This document shows, in pieces, positions 10,417 through 20,474 of a stretch of 64,000 bases of DNA; the stretch's first letter is position 1, and each line of letters opens with the position of its first letter. Below the pieces are notes generated by a model that made no database searches, was not told where the DNA came from, and saw only the letters and a list, made by a program, of their open reading frames with translations. Source of the DNA: Pseudomonas khorasanensis (GTDB lineage: Bacteria > Pseudomonadota > Gammaproteobacteria > Pseudomonadales > Pseudomonadaceae); contig NZ_JABWQP020000003.1 in NCBI RefSeq assembly GCF_014268505.2, forward strand, positions 372,001-436,000, written 5' to 3'. Made by a program: the position numbers and the translations under genes.

Positions 10417-11514
10417 ATGTCTTTTGTAAACACACCCATTTCCCCGGCGGAACTGGAAGCGCGCCTGCGCCTGCACCGCCTGCCTGACATCGGTCCCAAG
10501 CGGTTTGCCACATTGCTGGAAGCTTTTGGCTCGGCATCAAAAGCCATCAGCGCGCCAGCGAGTGCCTGGCGCTCGCTGGGGTTGCCGGCGACCTGTGCCG
10601 AGGCGCGGCGCTGTCCCGTTGTGCGCGACGGAGCGAGCCACGCAATGCGCTGGCTAGAGCGTCCCGCTCAACATTTGCTGATGTGGGATCAACCGGATTA
10701 TCCGGCGCTGCTGGCGCAAATTCCCGATCCGCCGCCGCTGTTATTCGTCGCCGGCGATCCTTCGATTCTGGAAAAACCTCAGTTGGCGATGGTCGGCAGT
10801 CGTCGCGCTTCGCGTCCGGGAATGGACACGGCGGCGGCGTTTTCGCGCAGCCTGGCCGGCGCCGGTTTTGTGATCACCAGCGGTCTGGCGTTGGGCATCG
10901 ATGCCGCCGCGCATCAGGCCGCGCTGGACGTTGGCGGTCTGACTGTCGGGGTGCTCGGGACAGGGCTCGAAAACTTTTATCCACAACGCAATCAACGCCT
11001 GGCTGACGCGATGATCGCGTCCGGCAGCGCGGTGCTTTCCGAGTTTCCGCTGGACGCCGGGCCGAGCGCGAGCAACTTCCCACGACGCAACCGCATCATC
11101 AGTGGTTTGTCCTTGGGGGTGCTGGTGGTCGAAGCGAGTGTCGCCAGTGGTTCGTTGATCACCGCACGGCTGGCAGCGGAGCAAGGACGCGAGGTGTATG
11201 CCATTCCGGGTTCGATTCACCACCCCGGCGCACGGGGTTGCCACCAGTTGATCCGCGACGGCGCGGTGCTGGTGGAAACCATCGAGCACATTCTCGAAGC
11301 CCTGCGCGGCTGGCAACAGCCGCTGCTGAACACAGCGGCGCTGGCAGTCGAACATCCACTGCTCGCTCTGCTTCACGCGGCGCCCCACACCAGCGAAGCC
11401 TTGGCCGCCAGCAGCGGCTGGACCTTGCCGAAAGTGCTGGCAACGCTGACCGAACTGGAAATTGAAGGCCGTGCCGTGTGCGAAAACGGGCGCTGGCTGG
11501 CGAGGTCAAGCTAG
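10417..11514 (+). CDS. dprA: DNA-processing protein DprA
   Basis: DprA binds incoming single-stranded DNA during transformation and loads RecA. The 365-residue protein has an N-terminal helix-hairpin-helix/SAM-like part (RLPDIGPKRFATLLEAFGS) and the Rossmann-like DprA core with MVGSRRASRPG, SGLALGIDAAAH and NFPRRNRIISGLS. A C-terminal winged-helix-like segment follows (about residues 300-365). It lies 84 bases after the LysM gene; the gap contains one perfect DnaA box. tsaC follows 55 bases later on the same strand. Confidence 0.95.
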   Translation: MSFVNTPISPAELEARLRLHRLPDIGPKRFATLLEAFGSASKAISAPASAWRSLGLPATCAEARRCPVVRDGASHAMRWLERPAQHLLMWDQPDYPALLAQIPDPPPLLFVAGDPSILEKPQLAMVGSRRASRPGMDTAAAFSRSLAGAGFVITSGLALGIDAAAHQAALDVGGLTVGVLGTGLENFYPQRNQRLADAMIASGSAVLSEFPLDAGPSASNFPRRNRIISGLSLGVLVVEASVASGSLITARLAAEQGREVYAIPGSIHHPGARGCHQLIRDGAVLVETIEHILEALRGWQQPLLNTAALAVEHPLLALLHAAPHTSEALAASSGWTLPKVLATLTELEIEGRAVCENGRWLARSS

Positions 11515-11569
11515 GTTTTGCGAGGAAGATCGGTAAACTGCGCAGAAACCTGTTTGCGGAGATTTTTTC

Positions 11570-12127
11570 ATGGTTAACAGTTGGCGTGTGCAACAAGCCG
11601 CACGAGAAATTCGCGCCGGGGCGGTGATTGCCTACCCAACCGAAGCCGTCTGGGGACTGGGTTGCGACCCGTGGAACGATTTCGCGGTGGATCGACTGCT
11701 GGCGATCAAGAACCGTTCGGTGGACAAGGGCCTGATTCTGGTCGCCGACAACATTCGCCAGTTCGACTTCCTGTTTGAAGATTTTCCGCAGGAGTGGATC
11801 GACCGCATGGCCAGCACATGGCCGGGGCCGAACACTTGGCTGGTGCCACACCAGAACCTGTTGCCGGAGTGGGTGACGGGTGTGCATGAAACGGTTGCGC
11901 TGCGGGTCAGCGATCATCCACAGGTGCGCGATTTGTGCTCACTGGTCGGGCCATTGATTTCAACATCGGCCAACCCACAGGGACGGCCGCCAGCGCGCAC
12001 GCGCTTGCGGGTCGAGCAGTATTTCCGTGGCCAGGTCGATCTGGTCCTGGGTGGCAGCCTCGGCGGACGCAAGAACCCGAGCGTGATTCGTGACCTGGCA
12101 ACCGGTAACGTCATTCGTCCTGACTGA
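11570..12127 (+). CDS. tsaC: Threonylcarbamoyl-AMP synthase TsaC (YrdC)
   Basis: TsaC makes threonylcarbamoyl-AMP from threonine, bicarbonate and ATP for t6A37 tRNA modification. The 185-residue protein is the short TsaC form with a single YrdC domain. Motifs include [17 protein letters not shown] (substrate pocket), the [12 protein letters not shown] block and [17 protein letters not shown]-like GCGGAG lies upstream of the ATG. Its gene order (dprA-tsaC-qor-hemF) is conserved, but here an insert separates it from qor. Confidence 0.95.
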   Translation: MVNSWRVQQAAREIRAGAVIAYPTEAVWGLGCDPWNDFAVDRLLAIKNRSVDKGLILVADNIRQFDFLFEDFPQEWIDRMASTWPGPNTWLVPHQNLLPEWVTGVHETVALRVSDHPQVRDLCSLVGPLISTSANPQGRPPARTRLRVEQYFRGQVDLVLGGSLGGRKNPSVIRDLATGNVIRPD

Positions 12128-12133
12128 CGTTAC
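12105..12133 (+). terminator. Hairpin spanning the tsaC stop codon
   Basis: GTAACGTCA (12105-12113) and its exact reverse complement TGACGTTAC (12125-12133) flank 11 bases across the end of tsaC. The following run is only weakly T-rich (GTCTTCGTGTTC), so it is a likely but not textbook terminator. Confidence 0.5.
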
Positions 12134-12246
12134 GTCTTCGTGTTCTCAGCGGACTCCTTGGCGGCATGTGCGAGGAGTTCTGCGCATGCCTGCGACTTAT
12201 TCCTACATCCGTCGACGCTTCTTCGTTGTCGTTGTTTTTTTATGTG

Positions 12247-12262
12247 TCAGATGAATCTCTGA
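12247..12262. promoter_or_regulatory. Small inverted repeat upstream of the synthase-like gene
   Basis: TCAGA-N6-TCTGA occurs in an AT-rich stretch (12220-12345) that contrasts with its GC-rich surroundings. It is placed about 125 bases before the ATG at 12388 and could be an operator. No lux box or GacA box was recognised. Confidence 0.3.
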
Positions 12263-12387
12263 TGTCGCAATACTTGTAATTTTTCCCACGTGATTATCAG
12301 AACCGATGCAGTGGCGAGATTCTTAAAAGCATCCATTATTCCAGTGTGCTTGAACAATTTCGAAACGTTAATGGCTGCGGAGAAGTA

Positions 12388-13056
12388 ATGGATATTACGG
12401 ATTTACATCTAAGGGATTATCTGCAGGGCTTTCAGGAAACACTCAGGAATCAACAGGCCGATTATCGTGTGGCCGTTCTTGAAGCGGGATCGGACACCGG
12501 GGAGTTTGAACGCTTCATCGGTCGCCAGTTTCGCCTGCGATTGCAACACTACATGCTCACCTCCAGAGCCCGTGCGCTGGAAACCCGCTTGGCGATCGCC
12601 TCGCGCAGCACGCACTTTCTGCTGTACCAACGTGATCAACTCATCGCGGTCCTGCGAGCAACCCCCGCGCCATTCGAATGGGCCTCGTTGGCGCGTCACC
12701 ATGTTTCCCCCACCGTAGCATTGGCGCATCACGTCGAGTTCAGCCGTCTGATAACCCATTCGCAGCAGCATCGGCCGGTGTCGATCAACGGCCTGCTCGC
12801 CACCGCCGCCGAGTGGGCAATCAACAGGGGTTATGAAGGCGTGACGGCTTTGTGCAGAGCGCCGCAGCGGCAACTGTTCCAGCGTTTCGGCCTTACACCG
12901 ATCGCTTCGCACGCACTGCATATCGAACAACGCGCCCGTGGGGATTATTGGCTGTTGTCCGCGCAGTGGCGGCAAATACTCATGGCGCTTGATCAGCCTG
13001 TAAACATGAATGCGCATTTGCCGGAGTATCGTGATGAATATAACCGTCAGTATTGA
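12388..13056 (+). CDS. GNAT-fold protein resembling N-acyl amino acid / acyl-homoserine lactone synthases
   Basis: This is a 222-residue soluble protein. Residues 117-120 read EFSR, like the E-x-S/T-R catalytic and substrate motif of LuxI-type and FeeM-type synthases. The following segment (about 131-170, INGLLATAAEWAINRGYEGV ... LFQRFGL) has the layout of the acyl-carrier and acyl-CoA binding half of that fold. GGAGAA precedes the ATG at 12388. No luxR-like gene is adjacent. Position between tsaC and qor, which are neighbours in P. aeruginosa, and an AT-rich leader point to acquisition. It could equally be a plain GNAT acyltransferase. The product is unknown; the call is from motif reading only. 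Confidence 0.55.
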   Translation: MDITDLHLRDYLQGFQETLRNQQADYRVAVLEAGSDTGEFERFIGRQFRLRLQHYMLTSRARALETRLAIASRSTHFLLYQRDQLIAVLRATPAPFEWASLARHHVSPTVALAHHVEFSRLITHSQQHRPVSINGLLATAAEWAINRGYEGVTALCRAPQRQLFQRFGLTPIASHALHIEQRARGDYWLLSAQWRQILMALDQPVNMNAHLPEYRDEYNRQY

Positions 13057-13180
13057 TCCGCCTGTCATTGAAGAGTGGGCTGAGAAGTGGCTTGTTTTTG
13101 AGTCGAGGAAGTTGCGCAGGAAGTTTGCCAATCGTTATTCGGCATCGAAGAAACTTCACCGCAGGATGTACTTGATATAG
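13034..13180 (+). CDS. 48-residue basic micro-ORF overlapping the synthase-like gene
   Basis: The ORF begins ATG at 13034 (or GTG at 13031), 23 bases before the end of the upstream gene in another frame, with CGGAG eight bases before. It encodes MNITVSIDPPVIEEWAEKWL followed by a strongly basic half (SRKLRRKFANRYSASKKLHRR). No family is recognised and there is no membrane segment. The overlap suggests translational coupling. A strong hairpin follows ten bases after its stop, so it would be the last gene of the transcript. Whether it is expressed cannot be judged here. Confidence 0.45.
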   Translation: MNITVSIDPPVIEEWAEKWLVFESRKLRRKFANRYSASKKLHRRMYLI

Positions 13181-13189
13181 TTGCAAGGC

Positions 13190-13221
13190 CCTCGGCGAAC
13201 TTATGGGAAAGTTTGCCGAGG
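13190..13221. terminator. Bidirectional hairpin between the insert and qor
   Basis: CCTCGGCGAACTT (13190-13202) pairs with AAGTTTGCCGAGG (13209-13221) over 13 positions with one G-T pair and a 6-base loop. It separates the convergent micro-ORF and qor. No clear T tract follows on the plus strand. Confidence 0.6.
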
Positions 13222-13238
13222 CCAGCTGTTGGAGAAGT

Positions 13239-15280
<2,042 letters not shown>

Positions 15281-15289
15281 GGACTTGTG

Positions 15290-16111
15290 ATGGATCGTTA
15301 CGTCGTTTTTGGTAACCCGATCGGCCACAGCAAGTCACCGATGATTCACAGGTTGTTCGCCGAACAGACCGGCCAGCGCCTCGATTACAGTACTCTGCTG
15401 GCGCCGCTTGACGATTTTTCCGCCTGCGCCACGGCGTTCTTCCGCGAAGGTCGCGGCGCCAACGTTACCGTGCCGTTCAAGGAAGACGCCTACCGCCTGG
15501 CCAACAGCCTGACCGCCCGCGCGCAACGCGCGGGTGCGGTGAATACCCTGAGCAAACTGGAAGACGGCTCGCTGCTCGGTGACAACACCGACGGCGCCGG
15601 CCTGGTGCGCGATCTGACGGTGAATGCCGGATTCAGCCTTACCGGCCAGCGCATCCTGCTTTTGGGGGCAGGTGGCGCAGTGCGCGGGGCGTTGGAACCG
15701 TTGCTGGCGGAACAACCGGCGTCGGTGATCATCGCCAACCGCACGGTGGACAAGGCTGAGCGACTGGCCGAGTTGTTCTGCGATCTGGGGCCGGTATCGG
15801 CCAGTGGTTTCGACTGGTTGCGCGAGCCGGTGGACGTGATCATCAATGCCACGTCCGCCAGCCTCACGGGCGACGTGCCGCCGATTGCACCGAGCTTGAT
15901 CGAGCCTGGCAAAACGCTGTGCTACGACATGATGTACGGCAAGGAGCCGACTGCGTTTTGCCGCTGGGCCAGCGAGCATGGCGCGGCGGTATCGATGGAC
16001 GGCCTGGGAATGCTGGTTGAACAGGCTGCGGAGGCATTCCACCTGTGGCGCGGCGTGCGCCCGGATACGGCGCCAGTCCTCGCCGAGCTGCGCCGGCAGT
16101 TGGCCTTCTAG
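15290..16111 (+). CDS. aroE: Shikimate dehydrogenase
   Basis: AroE reduces 3-dehydroshikimate to shikimate with NADPH in aromatic amino acid synthesis. The 273-residue protein has the substrate motif [10 protein letters not shown], the catalytic-Lys block [11 protein letters not shown], the NADPH motif [13 protein letters not shown] and the C-terminal [18 protein letters not shown] at 15290 is used, with GAGGAC seven bases upstream; a GTG directly before it (15287) is an alternative. It is the second gene of the hemF-aroE operon, followed by a REPIN. Confidence 0.96.
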   Translation: MDRYVVFGNPIGHSKSPMIHRLFAEQTGQRLDYSTLLAPLDDFSACATAFFREGRGANVTVPFKEDAYRLANSLTARAQRAGAVNTLSKLEDGSLLGDNTDGAGLVRDLTVNAGFSLTGQRILLLGAGGAVRGALEPLLAEQPASVIIANRTVDKAERLAELFCDLGPVSASGFDWLREPVDVIINATSASLTGDVPPIAPSLIEPGKTLCYDMMYGKEPTAFCRWASEHGAAVSMDGLGMLVEQAAEAFHLWRGVRPDTAPVLAELRRQLAF

Positions 16112-16115
16112 AAGC

Positions 16116-16179
16116 TTCGCGAGCAGGCTCGCTCCCACATTGAAATGCGATCCACTGTGGGAGCGAGCCTGCTCGCGAA
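16116..16179. repeat. REPIN 2 (inverted REP pair)
   Basis: TTCGCGAGCAGGCTCGCTCC (from 16116) faces GGGAGCGAGCCTGCTCGCGA (ending 16178), with a short 20-odd-base centre. It lies between the convergent aroE and sulP genes and could act as their shared 3' structure. Confidence 0.9.
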
Positions 16180-16201
16180 TGGCGACATCGCCGATCTTGA
16201 A

Positions 16202-17770
16202 TCAATCCTCAAACCGGATCGGGCATTTCTCCGCTCCCTCAAGTTTGCGCAACTCCTCCACCACCTGCGGCCGAGCGCCGCGCAACGTCAGGCTGCGCCC
16301 TTGGCCCAGCAGGCGCCGCGCTTCCTGGTGCAGCATTTCCACACCTGAATAATCGATGAAGTTGATCTGCTGCGCCTCAATCACCACGCGCGCCCCTTGG
16401 GTGCGTTGCAGGCGCACTTGCAGGTAATGGCTGGCGCCGAAAAAGATCGAACCGCCGACGCGCAGCACATCGTCCTCGCCGTCGCGCCAATGCTGCACTC
16501 GCGGTTGCGACGTACGTTTGAGATAGAAAAACAGCGACGCCAGCACCCCGGCGTAAATGGCCGTCTGCAATTCCAGCAACAGGGTCGCCAGACAAGTCAG
16601 GGCCATCACCACGAACTCAGCGCGGCTGACCCGCAGCAAGGCGCGAATGCCGCGATGATCCACCAGCCCCCAGGCGATCAAGAGAATGCTGCCAGCCATC
16701 GCCGGAATCGGTATATGCGCAATCAGGCCCGCGCCAAATACTGCGAACAGCGCTACCCAGATTGCCGAAAATACCCCGGCCAGTGGCGAGCAGGCCCCCG
16801 CTTCATAACTTAAACCCGAGCGGGTAAAGGATCCGGCCGACAACGATCCGGAAAAAAACGCACCGACGATGTTCGATAAGCCCTGCGCGCGGACTTCCTG
16901 ATTGGCGTCGAGCAACTGCTGCGACCGTGCGGAAATCGAGCGGGCGATCGACAGGCTGGTCACCAGCCCGAGCATGCCCACCGCGACGGCGCTCGGCAGC
17001 AGGCGCAGGATCACTTCCAGATCCAGCGGCAACGCGCTGAACGGCGGCAAGCGTCCGACAAAGGCGCTGACCAGATGCACATGCCCGAACATCGCCGGCC
17101 ACAACCACACCAGCAGACTGGCCAGTACCAGAGTGATCAACAGCGTCGGCCAGCGAGGCAGGGCTTTCTTCAGTGCCACGCCGACGACTACCGTGGCTAC
17201 GCCGAGCAGCAGCGAAGGTTTATCCACAGCCCCCAGGTGACGCAGTAAATCCATGAGGCTGGCGAGCGCCGTGGTATTGGCTGGCAGTTCCAGGCCCAGC
17301 AGATTTGGCAACTGCCCGATGGCAATCACCACCGCCGCACCCAGCGTGAAACCGAGCACCACCGAGTGGGAGACAAAATTGACCAACGCGCCGAAGCGCA
17401 GCAAACCCAGCAGCCACTGAAAAACCCCGGCAAGGAAAGTCAGCAGCAGAATCAGCGTGATGTAGTCCTGCGATGCAGGCACGGCCAGGGGGCTGACGCT
17501 GGCGTACAGCACAATCGAAATGGCAGCCGTCGGACCCGCGATCAGATGCCACGAGGAGCCCCACAGACAGGCAATCAATACCGGAATGATCGCCGCGTAA
17601 AGACCGTACTCCGGTGGGAGACCGGCAATCAGCGCGTAGGCAATCGACTGGGGCAAGGCGAGAATTGCGCCGCTGAGGCCTACGATCAGGTCCCGTCCGA
17701 CGCTGGCACGGGTTTGTCGCGGGAGCCAGGTCAGGAAAGGGAACAGTGAGTAGCGGCTTGGGAAGGCCAT
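16202..17770 (-). CDS. SulP-family inorganic anion transporter with STAS domain
   Basis: This is an inner-membrane anion transporter of the SLC26/SulP family, 522 residues. Hydrophobic segments fill residues about 30-420. The N-terminal SulP signature PQSIAYALIAGLPPEYGLYAA is present and a cytoplasmic STAS domain forms the last 100 residues (QINFIDYSGVEMLHQEARRLL). ATG at 17770 has GAGGAC just before it. It lies on the same strand as betC-choX. This suggests it handles the sulfate released from choline-O-sulfate, but substrate and direction are inference. Sulfate, bicarbonate or C4-dicarboxylate are possible substrates. Confidence 0.88.
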   Translation of the reverse strand: MAFPSRYSLFPFLTWLPRQTRASVGRDLIVGLSGAILALPQSIAYALIAGLPPEYGLYAAIIPVLIACLWGSSWHLIAGPTAAISIVLYASVSPLAVPASQDYITLILLLTFLAGVFQWLLGLLRFGALVNFVSHSVVLGFTLGAAVVIAIGQLPNLLGLELPANTTALASLMDLLRHLGAVDKPSLLLGVATVVVGVALKKALPRWPTLLITLVLASLLVWLWPAMFGHVHLVSAFVGRLPPFSALPLDLEVILRLLPSAVAVGMLGLVTSLSIARSISARSQQLLDANQEVRAQGLSNIVGAFFSGSLSAGSFTRSGLSYEAGACSPLAGVFSAIWVALFAVFGAGLIAHIPIPAMAGSILLIAWGLVDHRGIRALLRVSRAEFVVMALTCLATLLLELQTAIYAGVLASLFFYLKRTSQPRVQHWRDGEDDVLRVGGSIFFGASHYLQVRLQRTQGARVVIEAQQINFIDYSGVEMLHQEARRLLGQGRSLTLRGARPQVVEELRKLEGAEKCPIRFED

Positions 17771-17872
17771 GGGTCCTCGCGGTTGGGGGTTGTTCAGGGC
17801 AAGGTTATCAGCATGACAACTCCTGAGTGCCGCAAAGGCGCTCGGCACGGGATGCGCAAAGACCCGGCGGCA

Positions 17873-17893
17873 TTCCCACGCAGAGCGTGGGAA
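17873..17893. repeat. Short palindromic repeat downstream of choX
   Basis: TTCCCACGC-AGA-GCGTGGGAA is a perfect 9-bp stem with a 3-base loop. It looks like one of the dispersed palindromes common in fluorescens-group intergenic regions and may also protect or end the choX transcript. Confidence 0.6.
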
Positions 17894-17909
17894 CGATCAG
17901 CGTGGGCAG

Positions 17910-18830
17910 TCAAAGCTTCGCTTTCACAGCCCCCAGCGCCTCCTTGCCGTCCGCCGTCTTGACTCCATCCAGCCACTTGTCCAGCACCGCCGGATTCGCC
18001 TTGATCCAGGCCTTCGCTGCCTCGGCGTTGGTGATTTTCTTGTTCACCACCTCGGCCATGATGCTGTTTTCCATCTCTTGGGTGAACGTCAGGTTGGTCA
18101 GCAACTTGCCCACATTCGGGCAGGCCTCGGCGTAACCTTTGCGGGTCAGGGTAAACACGCTGCCGGTGTCACCGAAATATTTTTCGCCACCTTTCAGGTA
18201 ATGCATTTTCAGCTGCACGTTCATCGGGTGCGGGGTCCAGCCGAGGAAGGTGACGAACTTCTGTTTCTTCACCGCTCGCGAGACTTCGGCGAGCATCGCC
18301 TGTTCGCTGGACTCGATCAGCTTCCACTGACCCATGTTGAAATCATTCTTTTTGATGATCTCCTGCAAGGAAATGTTCGCCGGCGCACCCGAGCCGATGC
18401 CATAGATCTTCTTGTCGAATTTGTCGGCGAATTTATTCAGGTCGGCGAAATCATGCACGCCCGCCTCCCAGACATAATCGGGCACGGCGAGGGTGAACTC
18501 GGTTCCGTCGAGGTTTTTCGCCAATTGGGTCACGTCCCCCGTCGCGACGAACTTGTCATAGAAGCCCTGCTGCGCCGGCATCCAGTTACCGAGAAACACG
18601 TCGACCTGGCCGTCCTTCAGGCCGCCGAAGGTGATCGGCACCGCGAGCGTGTCGACCTTGGCCTTATAGCCCATGCCGTTCAACAGAAACCCGGCGATGG
18701 CATTGGTGGCGGCGATGTCGCTCCAGCCCGGATCGGCCATTTTCACGGTTTCGCAGCCTTGCTCGGCATAAGCCGAAACGCTGCTCAACGCGATCAGGCC
18801 GACGGTCAGTGCTGTGGATAACTTGCGCAT
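17910..18830 (-). CDS. choX: Choline ABC transporter substrate-binding protein
   Basis: This is a periplasmic binding protein (306 residues) of the glycine betaine/choline OpuAC-type family. It has a clear signal peptide (MRKLSTALTVGLIALSSVSAYA). The mature start has the choline-site segment VKMADPGWSDIAATNAIAGFLL, and a later WTPHPMN block matches ChoX-like proteins. It follows betC by 15 bases on the same strand. Permease and ATPase genes are not here, so it presumably feeds a transporter encoded elsewhere. Confidence 0.9.
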   Translation of the reverse strand: MRKLSTALTVGLIALSSVSAYAEQGCETVKMADPGWSDIAATNAIAGFLLNGMGYKAKVDTLAVPITFGGLKDGQVDVFLGNWMPAQQGFYDKFVATGDVTQLAKNLDGTEFTLAVPDYVWEAGVHDFADLNKFADKFDKKIYGIGSGAPANISLQEIIKKNDFNMGQWKLIESSEQAMLAEVSRAVKKQKFVTFLGWTPHPMNVQLKMHYLKGGEKYFGDTGSVFTLTRKGYAEACPNVGKLLTNLTFTQEMENSIMAEVVNKKITNAEAAKAWIKANPAVLDKWLDGVKTADGKEALGAVKAKL

Positions 18831-18873
18831 GGACTTCCCCTTACATTATTGGTTTTGGCAGGGTTGTGGATAA
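18813..18873. other. Two perfect DnaA-box 9-mers at the betC-choX junction
   Basis: TGTGGATAA occurs at 18813-18821 and again at 18865-18873, in the same orientation. Both lie inside or between coding sequence. They belong to the set of twelve discussed as a finding. Confidence 0.6.
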
Positions 18874-20360
18874 CGGGCCTTGCGCTCCAGATCATCAAGA
18901 TCGATGTGGTTGCGCATGTACTGCTGGCTGGCGTCGACCAGCGGCTGGTGATCCCAGCTCTTCAGCTTGCCGAGGGTCAGAGCCTCGGCCACGAAACGCC
19001 GCCGGCGCTGGCTGGCAAGCACGTTTCGATGGATCGTCGGAATGTCCCACTTGGCCCGCGCTTCAGCAAGAAAGTCGTCGAACAACTGGCGATGCTGCGA
19101 TGACTGGCCGAGTTCTTCCTCTTCGCGCGGATCGTTATCCACATCGAAGAGTAGGCAAGGGTCACTTTCGCTGTAGATAAATTTGTAGGCACCACGACGA
19201 ATCATCATCAGCGGACTGATCGTGCCTTCTGCCATGTATTCGCCGAAGACTTCGTCGTGGCCACCCCGCCCTTGCAGGTGCGGCACCAGCGAGCGGCCAT
19301 CCAGCGGCAGGCCCGGCTCGAGTGTGCCGCCGGCCAGCTCCACGAATGTGGGTAGCAGGTCAGCGGTCGAAACGGCGGCGCTGACACGTCCCGCTTCGAA
19401 CTGCCCGGGCGCACTTATCAACAGGGGCACTCGCGCCGCCATTTCAAACCAGTGCATTTTGTACCAGAGGCCTTTCTCGCCGAGCATGTCGCCATGGTCA
19501 CCGGAAAAAACGATGATCGTGTCGTCAATCAGCCCGGTTTCCTCGAGCGTTTGCAGCAGTTTGCCGACATTGGCGTCGATATAGCTGCACGCTCCAAAAT
19601 ACGCCCGGCGCGCATCGCGAATCTTATCCACAGGCAGCGGCTTGTCCCACAGGTCATAGACTTTGAGTAGGCGTTGCGAGTGCGGATCAAGTTCATGCTG
19701 ACTCGGCGTGGCGGGAAGCGGAATATCGGCATCGTCGTACAAATCCCAGTAAGCCTTGGGAATGGTGTACGGGTCGTGGGGGTGAGTCATCGACACGGTC
19801 AGGCAGAACGGCTGGTCGCCGTCCTCGCGAATGTGATCGAACAAGTACTGCTGGGCCTTGAACACCACCTCTTCATCAAAATCGAGTTGGTTGGTGCGCA
19901 CGCAGGGCCCGGCCTGCAGCACAGAAGACATGTTGTGATACCAGCTCGGCCGCACGTTCGGCTCGTCCCAGTTCACTGACCAGCCGTAATCGGCCGGGTA
20001 GATGTCGCTGGTCAGGCGCTCTTCATAGCCGTGCAATTGGTCCGGCCCGCAAAAATGCATCTTGCCCGACAGCGCGGTGCGATAGCCGAGGCGGCGCAAG
20101 TAGTGAGCATAGGTCGGGATATCGGCGGGAAAGTCCGCAGCGTTGTCGTAAGCGCCAATCTTGCTCGGTAACTGGCCGCTGACCAGGGTGAAGCGCGATG
20201 GCGCGCACAACGGGCTGTTGCAGTAAGCGGCGTCGAAGACCACGCCTTGCGCGGCGAGGCGGGAAAGATTAGGCAGTTTGATCGGCGAGGGGCCGTAAAA
20301 AGGCAACATTGGCGCGGCCATCTGATCGGCCATGATGAAAAGAATATTCTTGCGCTTCAT
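18846..20360 (-). CDS. betC: Choline sulfatase
   Basis: BetC hydrolyses choline-O-sulfate to choline and sulfate in the cytoplasm. The 504-residue protein has the type I sulfatase signature C-x-P-S-R (CAPSR, Cys52, converted to formylglycine), the N-terminal metal site FIMADQMAAPML and the conserved VFSGDHGDMLGE. ATG at 20360 (MKRKNILFIMADQ) is used rather than an upstream codon. The C-terminal choline-sulfatase extension is present. It heads the betC-choX operon and is divergent from the LysR regulator. Confidence 0.95.
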   Translation of the reverse strand: MKRKNILFIMADQMAAPMLPFYGPSPIKLPNLSRLAAQGVVFDAAYCNSPLCAPSRFTLVSGQLPSKIGAYDNAADFPADIPTYAHYLRRLGYRTALSGKMHFCGPDQLHGYEERLTSDIYPADYGWSVNWDEPNVRPSWYHNMSSVLQAGPCVRTNQLDFDEEVVFKAQQYLFDHIREDGDQPFCLTVSMTHPHDPYTIPKAYWDLYDDADIPLPATPSQHELDPHSQRLLKVYDLWDKPLPVDKIRDARRAYFGACSYIDANVGKLLQTLEETGLIDDTIIVFSGDHGDMLGEKGLWYKMHWFEMAARVPLLISAPGQFEAGRVSAAVSTADLLPTFVELAGGTLEPGLPLDGRSLVPHLQGRGGHDEVFGEYMAEGTISPLMMIRRGAYKFIYSESDPCLLFDVDNDPREEEELGQSSQHRQLFDDFLAEARAKWDIPTIHRNVLASQRRRRFVAEALTLGKLKSWDHQPLVDASQQYMRNHIDLDDLERKARYPQPCQNQ

Positions 20361-20409
20361 GTGATCGCGGCATTCCATAGTGAATATTTATGCGACATTG
20401 CTGCGATCG

Positions 20410-20426
20410 AGCATGAAGTCCATGCT
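20410..20426. promoter_or_regulatory. Palindrome in the betC/LysR divergent promoter region
   Basis: AGCATG-AAGTC-CATGCT has perfect 6-bp arms and a 5-base centre. It sits between the divergent betC and LysR starts, 48 bases before the regulator's ATG. This size and place fit a LysR-type operator; binding is not shown. Confidence 0.45.
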
Positions 20427-20474
20427 TGTTCGGGTAAAGCCCGCGCCGGGCAATGACTAGGATAAGCACAGCTT

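Noticed and set aside
12134..12387. lux box or GacA/RsmA-type element upstream of the synthase-like gene
   Set aside because: No 20-bp lux palindrome and no TGTAAG-N6-CTTACA box was found; only a 5-6-5 inverted repeat is visible.
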